From Primula veris (Eukaryota; Streptophyta; Magnoliopsida; Ericales; Primulaceae): 64,000 nt of DNA. This document shows, one piece after another, positions 35,054 through 44,978 of the stretch. Under the pieces are notes generated by a model that saw only the letters and a program-made list of their open reading frames with translations, was not told the DNA's origin and ran no database searches. The translations under genes were made by a program, and so were the position numbers. The DNA is taken from the NCBI GenBank assembly GCA_963682055.1, contig OY821745.1, forward strand, positions 25,913,342 through 25,977,341, in the 5' to 3' direction. Each line of letters starts with the position of its first letter. The first letter of the stretch is position 1.

Positions 35054-36225
35054 TTAATGTAAAAATTAGTTGTAAACAGTCTGAATGTAAAAATAGTTCC
35101 ATTATTTGTAAACAGTCTGAATAGAAAAGAGTTCTATTATTTTGTTCGAATATGATTTCGTTTCTTTTCCATTTTCTTTCGCCAATATATTTTTCAATGA
35201 ATCTTAAGACTGTATTATTACTATCAATCATAAATGTATTATTAAAAACATATAAAAACGTATTTATACTGTATTACAAAAAACAGTCTGAAAAATATTA
35301 TTAAATCTCAGACTGTATTATTACTATCATTTATACTGTATTATTATAAACAGTCTGAATCTCAGACCGTTTCAGTACTCACACAATTCAGACTGTTTTA
35401 AAGATATCTATTGACTAAAAAAAAAGAGTCTGAATAATATGATTGATGTAACTAGTTTGCTTCACTTTATTTCTTCCGTTAATATATTTCAATGAAATAT
35501 AAACAGTCTGAAAATATATTATTAAATCTCAGACTGTATTATTACTATCAATTATACTGTATTATTATAAACAGTCTGAATCATTTACGACAATATACTA
35601 AAAAAACATCATATGACATGTATCATTAGAAACTCAGACTGTTTTTATGTTCATTAGAGTATCATACTGTTTTCAGAAAGAATCTCAGACTGTTTCATTA
35701 CTCACAATTCAGACTGTTTTAAAGAAGTCTATTGACTAATAAAAAAGAGTCTGAATAATATGATGATTGATGTAACTAGTTTTCTTCGTTTTCTTTATTA
35801 CAATCGTAAAAATAAGACTGTATTATTAAAAACAGTCTGAAAACATATAAACAGTCTGTATTACAATCATAATCTCAGACTGTTTTTAATATAAAACTGT
35901 AAATCAAAACTGTAAACAGTCTGAATAAATACCTGTGCACAAACGAATCCATCAGAAAAAATACCTGTGCACAAAAAACATAACAGCAATTGATCTCTAA
36001 AACAGTCTGAAAACAGTCTGAATAAGAATAATAATAAAAAAAACGCAATTGATCTGTAAAAAGAACTCTAAATAACTGATTTGTAAAACAGTATGAATAC
36101 AAGAACCTCATATTGTATTATTAATATCATAAAATCAGACTGTATTATTAAAAACAGTCTGAAAAAGGCCAACATCATATAAAACTAAAAAAAGTCTAAT
36201 ATACAACTAAAAAATCTATTCACGA
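35054..36225. other. Convergent intergenic region of the MULE
   Basis: This region separates the 3' ends of the two MULE genes and is filled with the TCAGACTGTTT motif in both orientations. At 35929-35973 it holds a stray copy of the transposase gene's 5' end (GAATCCATCAGAAAAAATAC, which recurs at 38811-38830). This is evidence of internal copying within the element. No other gene is seen. Confidence 0.7.
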
Positions 36226-38818
36226 TCATCCTTCAGAAGAAAGCTTCTCTTTGCACGTCCGTTGATTATGATTTGCATATTTCTTGCACCTCCCGCATTG
36301 ATTAGCTTTCTTCTTTTTCGCGACTGGATTTGCCTCACCACCTGATGGAATACGCTTCTTTTGAGGCCTTCCCGGAGGCCTTGATGTTTCTGGAGGTTTA
36401 ATGTTTGACTCATTAATCAATTCAGAATCTCGCCAAATAGAACTAGGGACTGGGTTGATTGGCGTATTGTACGAACTTCGATAAATGTCCACAAAGAACC
36501 ATTTTTCAACAAAATTCTCCATAGGCAGTTTGTCCCTAGAAATACACAAAACTGCATGTTGGCACGGGAACCCAGTCCTCTTCCATTCATGACATGAGCA
36601 TTGCCGATGTCCCAGGTCCACGTATTCGGATGGAGCTGACAGCACTTCATATTTCCAAAACCCTGACCTCACAACCAAAAACGACAGACCGTTGTGAATG
36701 AATGTGTCCCATTTTTCTTGGTAGAAAGGACACAGAACACCTTTCCATGTTGCTGCAAAAAAAAAAACATAACCAAAAATCTCTTAAAAACGTATACCTA
36801 GTAAAAACAGTCTGATATGATGACAAACACGAATTCACATAACAGTCTGAGTTGCCACAAACCTGCTTTGATTCTTCTTTCATCGAACCATTTCATCAAT
36901 TTCAATCTTAGCTTATCAATCAGTTCAGTGATAGGTAATTCTCTAATATCATTGATCCAATTATTGAATGATTCCACAGCATTGGAAGTTGTCTCACCAT
37001 ATCGCGACTTTACACAATATGCTTCGGCCCATTTCATAGGATTGCAATTCTCCATAAATTTATCTATTTTACGACCCCCCATATTGCGCAACAACTTCAT
37101 ATTCTGTTCAAACAAAGGAATTGTAGCAGAAGTTGCACAAGTTTGCAACAAATTAATAATTTCAGTCCTTTTTGTTCCATCACCCCCACTAAACTTCAAT
37201 TTCAAATTATCCTTCAAATGGCGTAGACAGTAATAATGGTCTGCGTTGGGAAAAATCCGAGACATACCATCCAACAACCCAATATGTCTATCCGAGAAAA
37301 ATGTCAAAGGACGGTCATCACCTATAGTTAACTTCAGTTGTTCTAGAAACCAACCCCAATTATCAATATTCTCACTGCTAACAATAGCAAAAGCAAGTGG
37401 ATACAACCCTGTAACATTAAAAAAATCAAAAACAGTCTGAAAATCAAAAACAGTCTGAAAATCAAAAACAGTCTGATAACAAAAACAGTCTGATAACAAA
37501 AACAATCTGATAACAAAAACAGTCTGATAACAAAAACAATCTGGTAACAAAAACATTTTTATAAAACAGTCTGATATAACAAAAGTTGTATATAAAACAG
37601 TCTGATAACAACACAATTTAGGCTTGTATAACAAAACAGTCTGAACTAAATTTAAAAACAGTCTGAGTTATATAAACCATTAATGTAACAAAAAACAAAC
37701 AAAAAAAGAGCTTGAAAAAGGAAAAACAAACCTTTATTGCCATTCTTGCCGACTGCGGACAATAAAACACCCTTATATTTTCCTTTTAAAAATGTTCCGT
37801 CAATGAAAAGCATGGGGCGAACATCCCTAAACCCTTTTATGCAGCCATGAAGAGAGAAAAATACCCTTTTGAATTGATTTGAACCATTCCCATCCTTATC
37901 AAGTTCCAGGACACTGCGACTCCCAGGATTTGTCGATTCTAAACCCACAAAATACCTTTCTAATTGGTTGTATGATTCATCGATATCCCCACTGTGCATT
38001 CCGCTAGACATTTGGACAGCATTCCAAGCTTTATAATAGCTTATCTCCAACCCATAACCAATCCTTAAATGCGATATTATAGCAGAAGGGGCTAAATTTG
38101 GATTTTCCCTCACATATTCATCCATTATTTTCGATATGAGCTTGCTATTTACATGCTTGTTCAGAGCACCTGGGGCTAACTTTTTGCATGTATGTTGTGA
38201 TTCAAACTTTCTAATCTTAAATTGTTGGTCTGAGGTCCACACACCAGCATATATGTACCAGCTACAGCCAATACTATCCCTCTCTTCACAATAAGCGACC
38301 ACCCTAACCGAGTTATTCCTTCCAAACCAGGGGACATGACCTTCATATATACAAAATTTCCGTAATGACTCTCTAAAGTGATCAGCACAACTAAAAATCT
38401 GCCCAACCCCAGTTATCAAGTTTGCCCACTCACTCGTTTTATAAACCTTCCTAACAGCTAAACTAGAACCTGCATCACACCAATCATCATCATCCGAAAA
38501 TTCAGAACAATCAGCACTTATTTCCTTCGAAGTACCAACAGTGCAAGTGGATACAGTCCCAACAAAAACTAGAATCTCTACTATTTTTTTTCCCAACACG
38601 TTAAACAGAGCGACCATATCTTTCAACTCATCATCCGATCTCAATAAACATCGCTCATCTCTAATTGCTAAGTAGGTTAGAGACACTGAATCCAAATTCA
38701 AGCTAAACCTATTACTTATTGTATGTAATAACTCCGCATAGGTCATACGCTTATTCAGAGCAACAGGGACACATTGATCATTATATCGACAATACATTAC
38801 TAAATCAAACGAATCCAT
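36226..38818 (-). CDS. MURA-type MULE transposase, 3 exons, 719 aa
   Basis: Exons (minus strand) are 38818-37732, 37408-36863 and 36752-36226, with GT-AG introns and consistent phase. Residues 1-95 resemble the PB1-like N-terminal domain of plant MULE transposases. About 125-215 fit the Mutator DNA-binding domain (C/H-rich, SQHTCKK). The MULE catalytic domain follows, with Asp340 in FIDGTFLKGKYKG, Asp402 in FFSDRHIGLL and Glu508 in SNAVESFN as the probable DDE triad. A SWIM zinc finger has C596, C598, C608 and H610 (CSCHEWKRTGFPCQH). A zinc knuckle, CGRCKKYANHNQRTC, lies at 697-711, just before the end. The length is normal for the family and I see no inactivating change. The protein would bind the terminal repeats and cut and join the element in the nucleus. 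An untranslated leader intron in the tandem region upstream is possible. Confidence 0.9.
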
Positions 38819-39800
38819 CAGAAAAAATACCTGTGCACAAAAACAGTATGAAGTATTAAATTTTAATAATAAACGCAATTGATCTCTAAAAACCTAACAA
38901 AAACCTACATTGTGTTACAAAAAACAGTCTGAGTTATTATATAATAAGAATACAATAGCTCAGACTGTTTATAATAACTCAGACTGTTTTCTGTAACTCT
39001 AGAATACAATAGCTCAGACTGTTTTTAAAAACAGTCTGAATACAAGAAAAAACAGTATGAACTCTTAAATTTTAACAATACAAAATCATACAGAACAGTC
39101 TGAATTATTATAATAAACACTGTTTTTTAAAACAGTCTGAATACAAGAAAAAAACAGTATGAAGTATTGAATTTTAATAATAAACGCAATTGATCTCTAA
39201 AAACCTAACAAAAACCTACATTGTGTTACAAAAAACAGTCTGAGTTATTATATAATAAGAATACAATAGCTCAGACTGTTTATAATAACTCAGACTGTTT
39301 TCTGTAACTCTAGAATAAATAGCTCAGACTGTTTTTAAAAACAGTCCGAATACAAGAAAAAACAGTATGAACTCTTGAATTTTAACAATACAAAATCATA
39401 CAGAACAGTCTGAATTATTATAATAAACACTGTTTTTTAAAACAGTCTGAATGCAAGAAAAAAACAGTATAAAGTATTGAATTTTAATAATAAACGCAAT
39501 TGATCTCTAAAAACCTAACCAAAACATGCATTGTGTTACAGAAAACAGTCTGAGTTATTATATAACAAGAAATACAGTAGCTCAGACTGTTTATTAATAA
39601 CTCAGACTGTTTTCTGTAACTCTTGAATACAATAGCTCAAACTGTTTTTTTAAAACAGTCTGAATAAATCATACATTGTGTTAGAAAATTCTGATTTATT
39701 ATTTATTATAATAAATCTCTAAAACCTAAATTCAGCAAAGCAATTTGAGCTAAACTCAGCAAGAAAAACGAAGCTAGCAATAAAAAAACAGTTTGAAGAG
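38819..39800 (-). repeat. Transposase leader: three ~310-bp tandem units rich in the motif
   Basis: A unit marked by AAACGCAATTGATCTCTAAA recurs at 38871, 39182 and 39492 (periods 311 and 310). Each unit contains roughly seven motif copies, in both orientations, and a perfect or near-perfect motif palindrome. It lies between the transposase start codon and the right terminal repeat, so it is probably 5' untranslated or leader-intron sequence, and copy number could affect expression. Confidence 0.85.
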
Positions 39801-39984
39801 AGAGAACCTGTCTGTCGAGAGAGAGAGATATACAGAAATTTGATAAAATTCGTTCAGTGAGAGAGATATACAGCTAATAGTGTATATAGATGGTTTAGAG
39901 AGAGAGAGATGGAGAGAAACGGTTTAGAGAGAGAGAGATAGATACAACTGTTTAAAAAAACAGAATATGTATAGTATATATATA

Positions 39985-40097
39985 GTGGACCAATCCTTAA
40001 TTAGTTTCATAAATAATGGACCAATCCTTAAATGAATTTTATAGCTGGACCAATCCTTAAATACTTTTGTTTTCGTGGACCAATCCTTAATTTTCTC
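39985..40097 (-). repeat. MULE right terminal repeat with four spaced units
   Basis: Read inverted, GGATTGGTCCA occurs four times (plus-strand starts 39986, 40017, 40046, 40076, spaced 31, 29 and 30 bp). The outer two spacers match those of the left end. A GA-rich stretch at 39810-39940, the inverse of the CT-rich leader at the other end, leads into the transposase gene. Confidence 0.85.
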
Positions 40098-40106
40098 ATG
40101 TCTTTA

Positions 40107-40355
40107 TTTATGTGTAGAAGTTTTGCAACAATGTGAAAATATATCTACTTTTGCGGATGACTTGAAATCCACAAACAGTGGTTATTTTGTGAATGTTTGA
40201 ATGTTTATAAGCTAACTTTAGAAAGACGATTTGGGTCTGAGTAGGATGTAGCTTCTTTTCATGATTTTTTAATCGCTTCTTTTTGCCTCTATAGCAATCC
40301 CTTGATTGATGTTGATCCGGTGCATTGAATTCTAGTTAATCCTTCTCGTACGAAT
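40107..40355. other. Short spacer between MULE and second Sirevirus-type element
   Basis: AT-rich flanking DNA of 249 bp. Nothing is recognised in it. Confidence 0.5.
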
Positions 40356-40360
40356 CGTAC

Positions 40361-40889
40361 TGTTGAACCGTGTTTTGTAAAATCCCATTTTAATGATAAA
40401 CAAAGTGAATTAACACTAAATATGCTCATTAAGTGTTTCTAATATATTTTCAAGTGTTGTTGTTTGAAAGGAATTTATCACTTGTCAAAATTCATTTTCG
40501 GAAACAAAATCAACCAAGTGTAAACAACCACCCGTGGGTCTTACAGAACCCACCAATGGGTCAAGTGGACAGAACAAGAAGAATTTTCTCAGATACTACC
40601 CACCAATGGGTCAATGTTCCAGAACCAGCAAAGATTTCACCCACCAATGGGTTAGAAGACACCCACCGGTGGGTCAAAGTGCAGATAAAAAAAAACAGTT
40701 TTTTAGCTTTTTCAAAAAGTGGCTTTAACCATTGGATAAAGTTGTTAACCACTCCAAACGGTCATGAGAGATATGATAGACATTTTCGGTCTACAAAAAC
40801 CCCCAAATACCTCTCAAAAATACATCAATCACACACCCAATCTTAATAGCAATTAAATCCAAAATCAAAGCACGAAAAGCTTTATACTA
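40361..40889 (+). repeat. Truncated 5' LTR with palindrome cluster
   Basis: It matches the first ~450 bases of the 3' LTR at 43955 and then breaks off at about 40889. Five motifs of the form ACCCACCAATGGGT or ACCCACCGGTGGGT lie at 40528, 40549, 40599, 40639 and 40661. The 3' LTR retains only three (44118-44210), having lost the segment with the last two. Confidence 0.88.
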
Positions 40890-40904
40890 GATGGCATATT
40901 TGTA

Positions 40905-41609
40905 ACAAAGCTAGACAAAGATGAATCCGACATTCGTATGGATCAAAAACTATATAGAGGTATGATTGGATCCCTCTTATATTTAACCTCAAATAGACCC
41001 GATATCATATTTAGTGTTTATTTGTGTGCTATATATCAATATTGTCCTAAAGAATCGCATGTTGTTGCCGTTAAACGCATTTTTAGATATCTTGTAGGTA
41101 CTTGTAATCTAGGATTATTTTACCCTCATGATACTTCATTTGATTTGCTAGGCTATTCCGACGCCGACTTTGTCGGTTGTCGTTTGGATAGAAAAAGTAC
41201 TAGTGGCACTTGCCAACTTTTAGGAAATGAATTAGTTTCTTGCCATAGCAAGAAACAAAACTCAGTTGCACTTTCTACGACAGAGGCGGAATACGTCCCC
41301 GCGGGTAGTTGTTGTGTGCAAATTCTTTGGATGCGTCAACAATTGAATGATTTTGATTTATCGTATGATAAAGTGCCTATTTTGTGTGATAATACTAGTG
41401 CTATTAATCTTTCTAAAAATCCTATCCAACACTCTCGTACAAAACATATTAATTTACGCCATCATTTTTTACGAAATCATGTTCAAAAAGGGGATATTTT
41501 ATTAGAATATATTAACACCGATAGACAATTAGCCGATATTTTTACAAAACCGCTTAATGAAAAACAATTTTGTTATATTCGTAGAGAGCTCGGAATGTTT
41601 GATATATAA
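40905..41609 (+). pseudogene. pol: C-terminal reverse transcriptase/RNase H remnant
   Basis: An open frame from the deletion junction to TAA at 41607-41609 encodes the end of copia pol: LYRGMIGSLLYLT, the RNase H segments YSDADFVGCRLDRKSTSG and TTEAEYVPAGSCC, CDNTSAINLSKNPIQHS and [10 protein letters not shown]. It lacks the catalytic YVDD part and everything before it. No stops occur in what remains, so the deletion is the main damage. Confidence 0.88.
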
Positions 41610-42100
41610 TACGCATAGTTATATATGTGGTTTGTTAATTTTATTATGTATTTTTATTTATTTGTAACTCCTAGAATTTCCCACCTATAAAACTTGAAAG
41701 AAAAAAAAAACTGCAGAAAAACCCAATGTTGGGTTTAACACCAGCCACCGGTGGCCTTTTTTTTTAAGCCCCTGACTTCTAACCCATTGGTGGGTATTCG
41801 TCCAACCACCGGTGGGTCTGACTTTTTCAGATTTTTTTTTTCTTTCTTGTTCTTCTGAGAACAAACACACACATATATCAAACCCATTTCTCACTCTCTC
41901 CGGTTGTCTCTCCTCTCAAACTCTAAAATTGTCAAATTTCACTCAAATTCAACCTTTTTTTCTCACAAATCTACTCTTATTTCATCCTAGAACAACTATC
42001 TAACATCATTTTAGATCCAAATCCACTATATAATCCTAAATCAACACACCCACTTTAAACCCTAATTTTTTTTAAAATCCAATTTTCTTTACAATGTCAA
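41610..42100 (+). other. Spacer with palindromes between pol and third ORF
   Basis: Non-coding stretch with four further family palindromes at about 41724-41818 (for example GCCACCGGTGGC and CAACCACCGGTGGGT), so the motif is not confined to the LTR. Confidence 0.7.
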
Positions 42101-43490
42101 ATGGGGAGAACAAAGGGACAAGGATCTTCGAAACCCACAGCCAATAATCCTCCAACGAAAAAAAGTCAAAAGTCAAGGAAGGAAGTCGACACCGACTTTA
42201 ATCCCAATTTACAACCGGTCATTGTTGAACCGCCTATTTCTTATCGACGTGGTCGTGCCACATCTTCTTCCACTCCTCTTCTACTTCCTCCTCCTACTAA
42301 TGTAAGTTATTCATCTCCTTTGAAACCTCATGATATTCTAGATATTACTAAAAATCATGGTCTAGTTCATCATCATTTGGTTGATTGGACGCTCTTTGTT
42401 GATCAATTTTCGTTTGTTGTTGAAAAATGGACTTTTCAAGGTTGGAAACCTTTGCTTGATTTGAAAGCTCCGGTGTATGTTAATTATGTCCGAGAATTCT
42501 ATTCACATCTTAAATTTAGTTTTGACAAAAATACGGGTGGTTATATGGTTGAGACGGTCATTCGGGGAGAAACTTTAAAATTTCCATCTACGTTTTTTTG
42601 TACCGTACTCAACATTCCTTTGGGTGGTATCTCTTTCTCTTCGTTTAGCTATACAGATGATCTTGCTGTTGAAGACGAACAAGCTATGGCTAGGTCTATC
42701 TATGAAAATTCCACTCGCTTATCTAGTTATCCTTCGGCTAATTCTCTTAAATTTGAATGCAAATTACTTCAATCTATTTTTGTAAGGTGTATTAGACTCA
42801 TTGCTTCAAGTTTTACTCCTATGAGCAAATCACTCACTTTTTACACTTATTGTGTCAACTCGAAAATAAAGCTCGATCTTTGTCAAATAATCCGTACTAA
42901 AATGACTCATGCTAAGAAAACAAAAACGGATTATCTTCCATACGGAGCTTTGATAATAAAAATCATTTTACATCTAAAAGTCCGTATTCCCGAGACTAGT
43001 TCTACTTTGACGCTTCTAGATCTTAAAATCATTGGTGAGAAAAATTTAACTAAAATGGGTATTATTGTCCTAGATGACAAATCCGTCTTGTGGGACAACC
43101 GTTTGGTACTCGGACCAAATTTCATCTCATTAGAACCCAATGAAAATCAATCATCTTCTTCGGCTTCTCATACTCAAACCAAAACTCTCTCTCATTCTCC
43201 CCCAGTCTCTAGAAATAGTTCTCGTCCTCATTCAGAATCTCCTCCTTCTCGTTCTTTGAAAAAATACATTAGTGGTTTTTTTTTCCATTCTTACCCGGGT
43301 TACCAAAAGGGTTCGGAAAAATGCTTGTGAAGATAGGATAACAAAGCGTGCTCAACATGGAGAAACACATGAGATTGCTCAATCAGAAACGGACTCCTTA
43401 GATCAAGATAGTGACGAAGATAGGAAAGTTATCGAAGAGCTTTTTGTAAAGGGTCCGGATGACGACGATGCTCATACCTCCTCTCATTAA
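42101..43490 (+). pseudogene. Third open region of the Sirevirus-type element, one frameshift
   Basis: A 409-codon frame from ATG at 42101 shifts to another frame near 43280-43330, which continues to TAA at 43488-43490. The N-terminus is basic. The core has VNYVREFYSHLKFSFD, then ETVIRGETLKFPSTFF and VLNIPLGG, like the 'putative plant transposon protein' domain also glimpsed at 12401-12691. The C-terminal part is Ser-rich, then Asp/Glu-rich. The role is unknown. I see no signal peptide or membrane segment to support an envelope function. Confidence 0.7.
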
Positions 43491-43503
43491 TAGTGGTCTA
43501 CTT

Positions 43504-43954
43504 GTTTTTGATGTTGACAAAGGGGGAGATTTAACCATATTTTGCTATTACTTTATGATATCTGTTGTTTAAAACTTTAAGCTCTTTTGTTAGAATTTGG
43601 TTGTGTTTGGCTTTTGGGTTGTAATATTTAAGCAAACTTTTAGCTCTTTCGTTTATGGCTATTATGATAAGGTTTTGCTTGCATTATTGTGTTATTCTTA
43701 CTTGAAATTTTCGTTGTCTATTTGAAACATGTTGCTATTGATTTTTACATTGTATCTTTGCTTTGTTATGTTTTTTTTTGAACGATGGATTTTTAAGCGA
43801 AATGATGCTCGATTTTTTACTCGCATTTATGGTTTTATCTTGTATGTGCGATGTGTATCTCATCTATACCCTTTTATCATGTATATTCGTTTTTTATTGA
43901 AAAAGCTTATTTAGAATTAATTCAAGTTTTGTCAATCATCAAAAAGGGGGAGAT
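43504..43954 (+). other. Polypurine tract and its upstream look-alike
   Basis: The true tract AAAAAGGGGGAGAT (43941-43954) abuts the 3' LTR. A second one, TGATGTTGACAAAGGGGGAGA, occurs at about 43509-43529 just after the third open region. A similar pair is seen on the minus strand of the gag-only element (61368-61376 and about 61467-61490). Conserved extra tracts of this kind are known for Sireviruses. Confidence 0.75.
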
Positions 43955-44973
43955 TGTTGAACCGTGTATTGTAAAATTCCATTTTAATGATAAACAAAGT
44001 GAATTAACACTAAATATGCCCATTAAGTGTTTCTAATATATTTTCAAGTGTTGTTGTTTGAAAGAAATTTATCACTTGTCAAAATTCATTTTCGGAAACA
44101 AAATCAACCAAGTGTAAACACCCACTCGTGGATCTTACAGAACCCACCAGTGGGTCAAGTGGACAGAACAAGAAGAATTTTTTCAGATACTACCCACAAG
44201 TGGGTCAATATTCCAGAACCAGCAAAGATTTTTTCAAAAAGTGGCTTTAACCATTGGGTAAAGCTTTTAACCACTCCAAACGGTCATGAGAGATACAATA
44301 GACATTTTCGGTCTACAAAAACCCCCAAATACCTCTCAAAAATACACCAATCACACACCCAATCTTAATAGCAATTAAATCCAACATCAAAGCAAGAAAA
44401 GTTTTATATTACACATTTCTCACTTGTATTCATATAAATTCTTGAGTGTAACATTATTGTAATCATATAAACACCAAGATATTATTTGTTAGTGAGCGAT
44501 ACTCTCTCGATTCAAATTGTAGAGTGAATTATAAACTCATTTGTGAGCGAGTGATCGGGTAGAGGATTTGTAAGCAAGTGTAGCTTAAAAGTTCTAGCTC
44601 TTTTTATTTGGAATACTCATAGAGTGAGGGGGAGTTTTATCGGTTGATTAGCTCGTTAGGTTATAATCTTAGAAACAAGATTATAGTGAAATACTCGGTA
44701 GCGTGAATACCGAGGAGAAGACTAGGCGGGTTTGCCGAACCTCTATATATTGTGGTGTCAATCTCTTCACTTATTCTTTAATTTCCGCACTTATATTATT
44801 GCTTAATTGGTTGCTTACGTAGCTTAAGTTAGCCTAGTAATTGACGTTGCTTTTGATTAAGTTTATAATCTCGCTTTTGGGTTGATATTTGCTCTAATAT
44901 TTTATTTTGAAAATCGTACGTAAATCTTATTCAATCCCTCCCTCTCTAAGGTTTAGCCACTTACGGGCCAACA
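43955..44973 (+). repeat. 3' LTR of the second Sirevirus-type element
   Basis: 1019 bp, TGTTGAACCGTG to CGGGCCAACA. Its U5 part contains AATACCGAGGAGAAGACTAG and GGTTTGCCGAACCTCTATA. These blocks are shared with the solo LTR at 4842-5920 and, inverted, with the LTRs at 60125 and 63725. Confidence 0.92.
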
Positions 44974-44978
44974 CGTAC

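Larger units (their letters stand above)
28622..39690. repeat. Dispersed 11-bp motif TCAGACTGTTT in MULE non-coding DNA
   Basis: The motif and close variants (CAGACTGTAT, CAGACTCTTT) recur in both orientations through the introns of both genes, the convergent intergenic region (35054-36225) and the transposase leader (38840-39700). By eye there are well over 100 copies. They are not a simple tandem array: spacing is irregular and spacers differ. Inverted pairs form strong hairpins, for example a 16-bp stem with a 4-base loop at 30282-30317 and a 26-bp perfect palindrome at 39014-39039. I do not see the full motif outside 28310-40097. Clear exonic copies are few (34787-34794, 34892-34900, and an inverted one near the stop, 35028-35034). 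Confidence 0.9.
28301..40106. mobile_element. Kaonashi-type MULE carrying transposase and Ulp1-like protease, TSD ATGTCTTTA
   Basis: The element spans 28310-40097 (11,788 bp) and is flanked by a perfect 9-bp duplication, ATGTCTTTA, at 28301-28309 and 40098-40106. Its ends are inverted repeats opening GGGTAAATTTTGGATTGG and, inverted, GAGAAAATTAAGGATTGG. Two convergent genes start near the ends: a Ulp1-like protease gene on plus (28582-35053) and a MURA-type transposase gene on minus (38818-36226). Both read through without a stop across all inferred exons. ULP-carrying MULEs (Kaonashi elements) are known in Arabidopsis and other plants. The perfect duplication and open genes suggest a young, possibly autonomous copy. 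Non-coding parts are saturated with the motif TCAGACTGTTT. Confidence 0.93.
40356..44978 (+). mobile_element. Internally deleted Sirevirus-type copia element, TSD CGTAC
   Basis: The element runs 40361-44973, starting TGTTGAACCGTG and ending CGGGCCAACA. It is flanked by CGTAC at 40356-40360 and 44974-44978. It has a truncated 5' LTR (to about 40889) joined directly to the end of pol, then a third open region, polypurine tract and complete 3' LTR. The rest of the 5' LTR, the primer-binding site, gag and most of pol are missing. The flanking duplication is intact, so the loss is internal. Confidence 0.92.

Noticed and set aside
38811..39700. CRISPR-like array, because short repeats recur in 38.8-39.7 kb
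   Set aside because: The motifs occur in both orientations with irregular spacing within 310-bp tandem units, in a plant transposon. No cas genes or uniform spacers.
40528..40674. ACCCACC...GGTGGGT palindromes as bacterial-type operators
   Set aside because: They are confined to LTRs and internal regions of one plant retrotransposon family and match the known habit of Sirevirus palindromes.
42101..43490. Viral envelope protein at 42101-43490
   Set aside because: Position fits the 'envelope-like' label used for Sireviruses, but no signal peptide or membrane segment is visible. The core resembles a plant transposon protein domain of unknown role.
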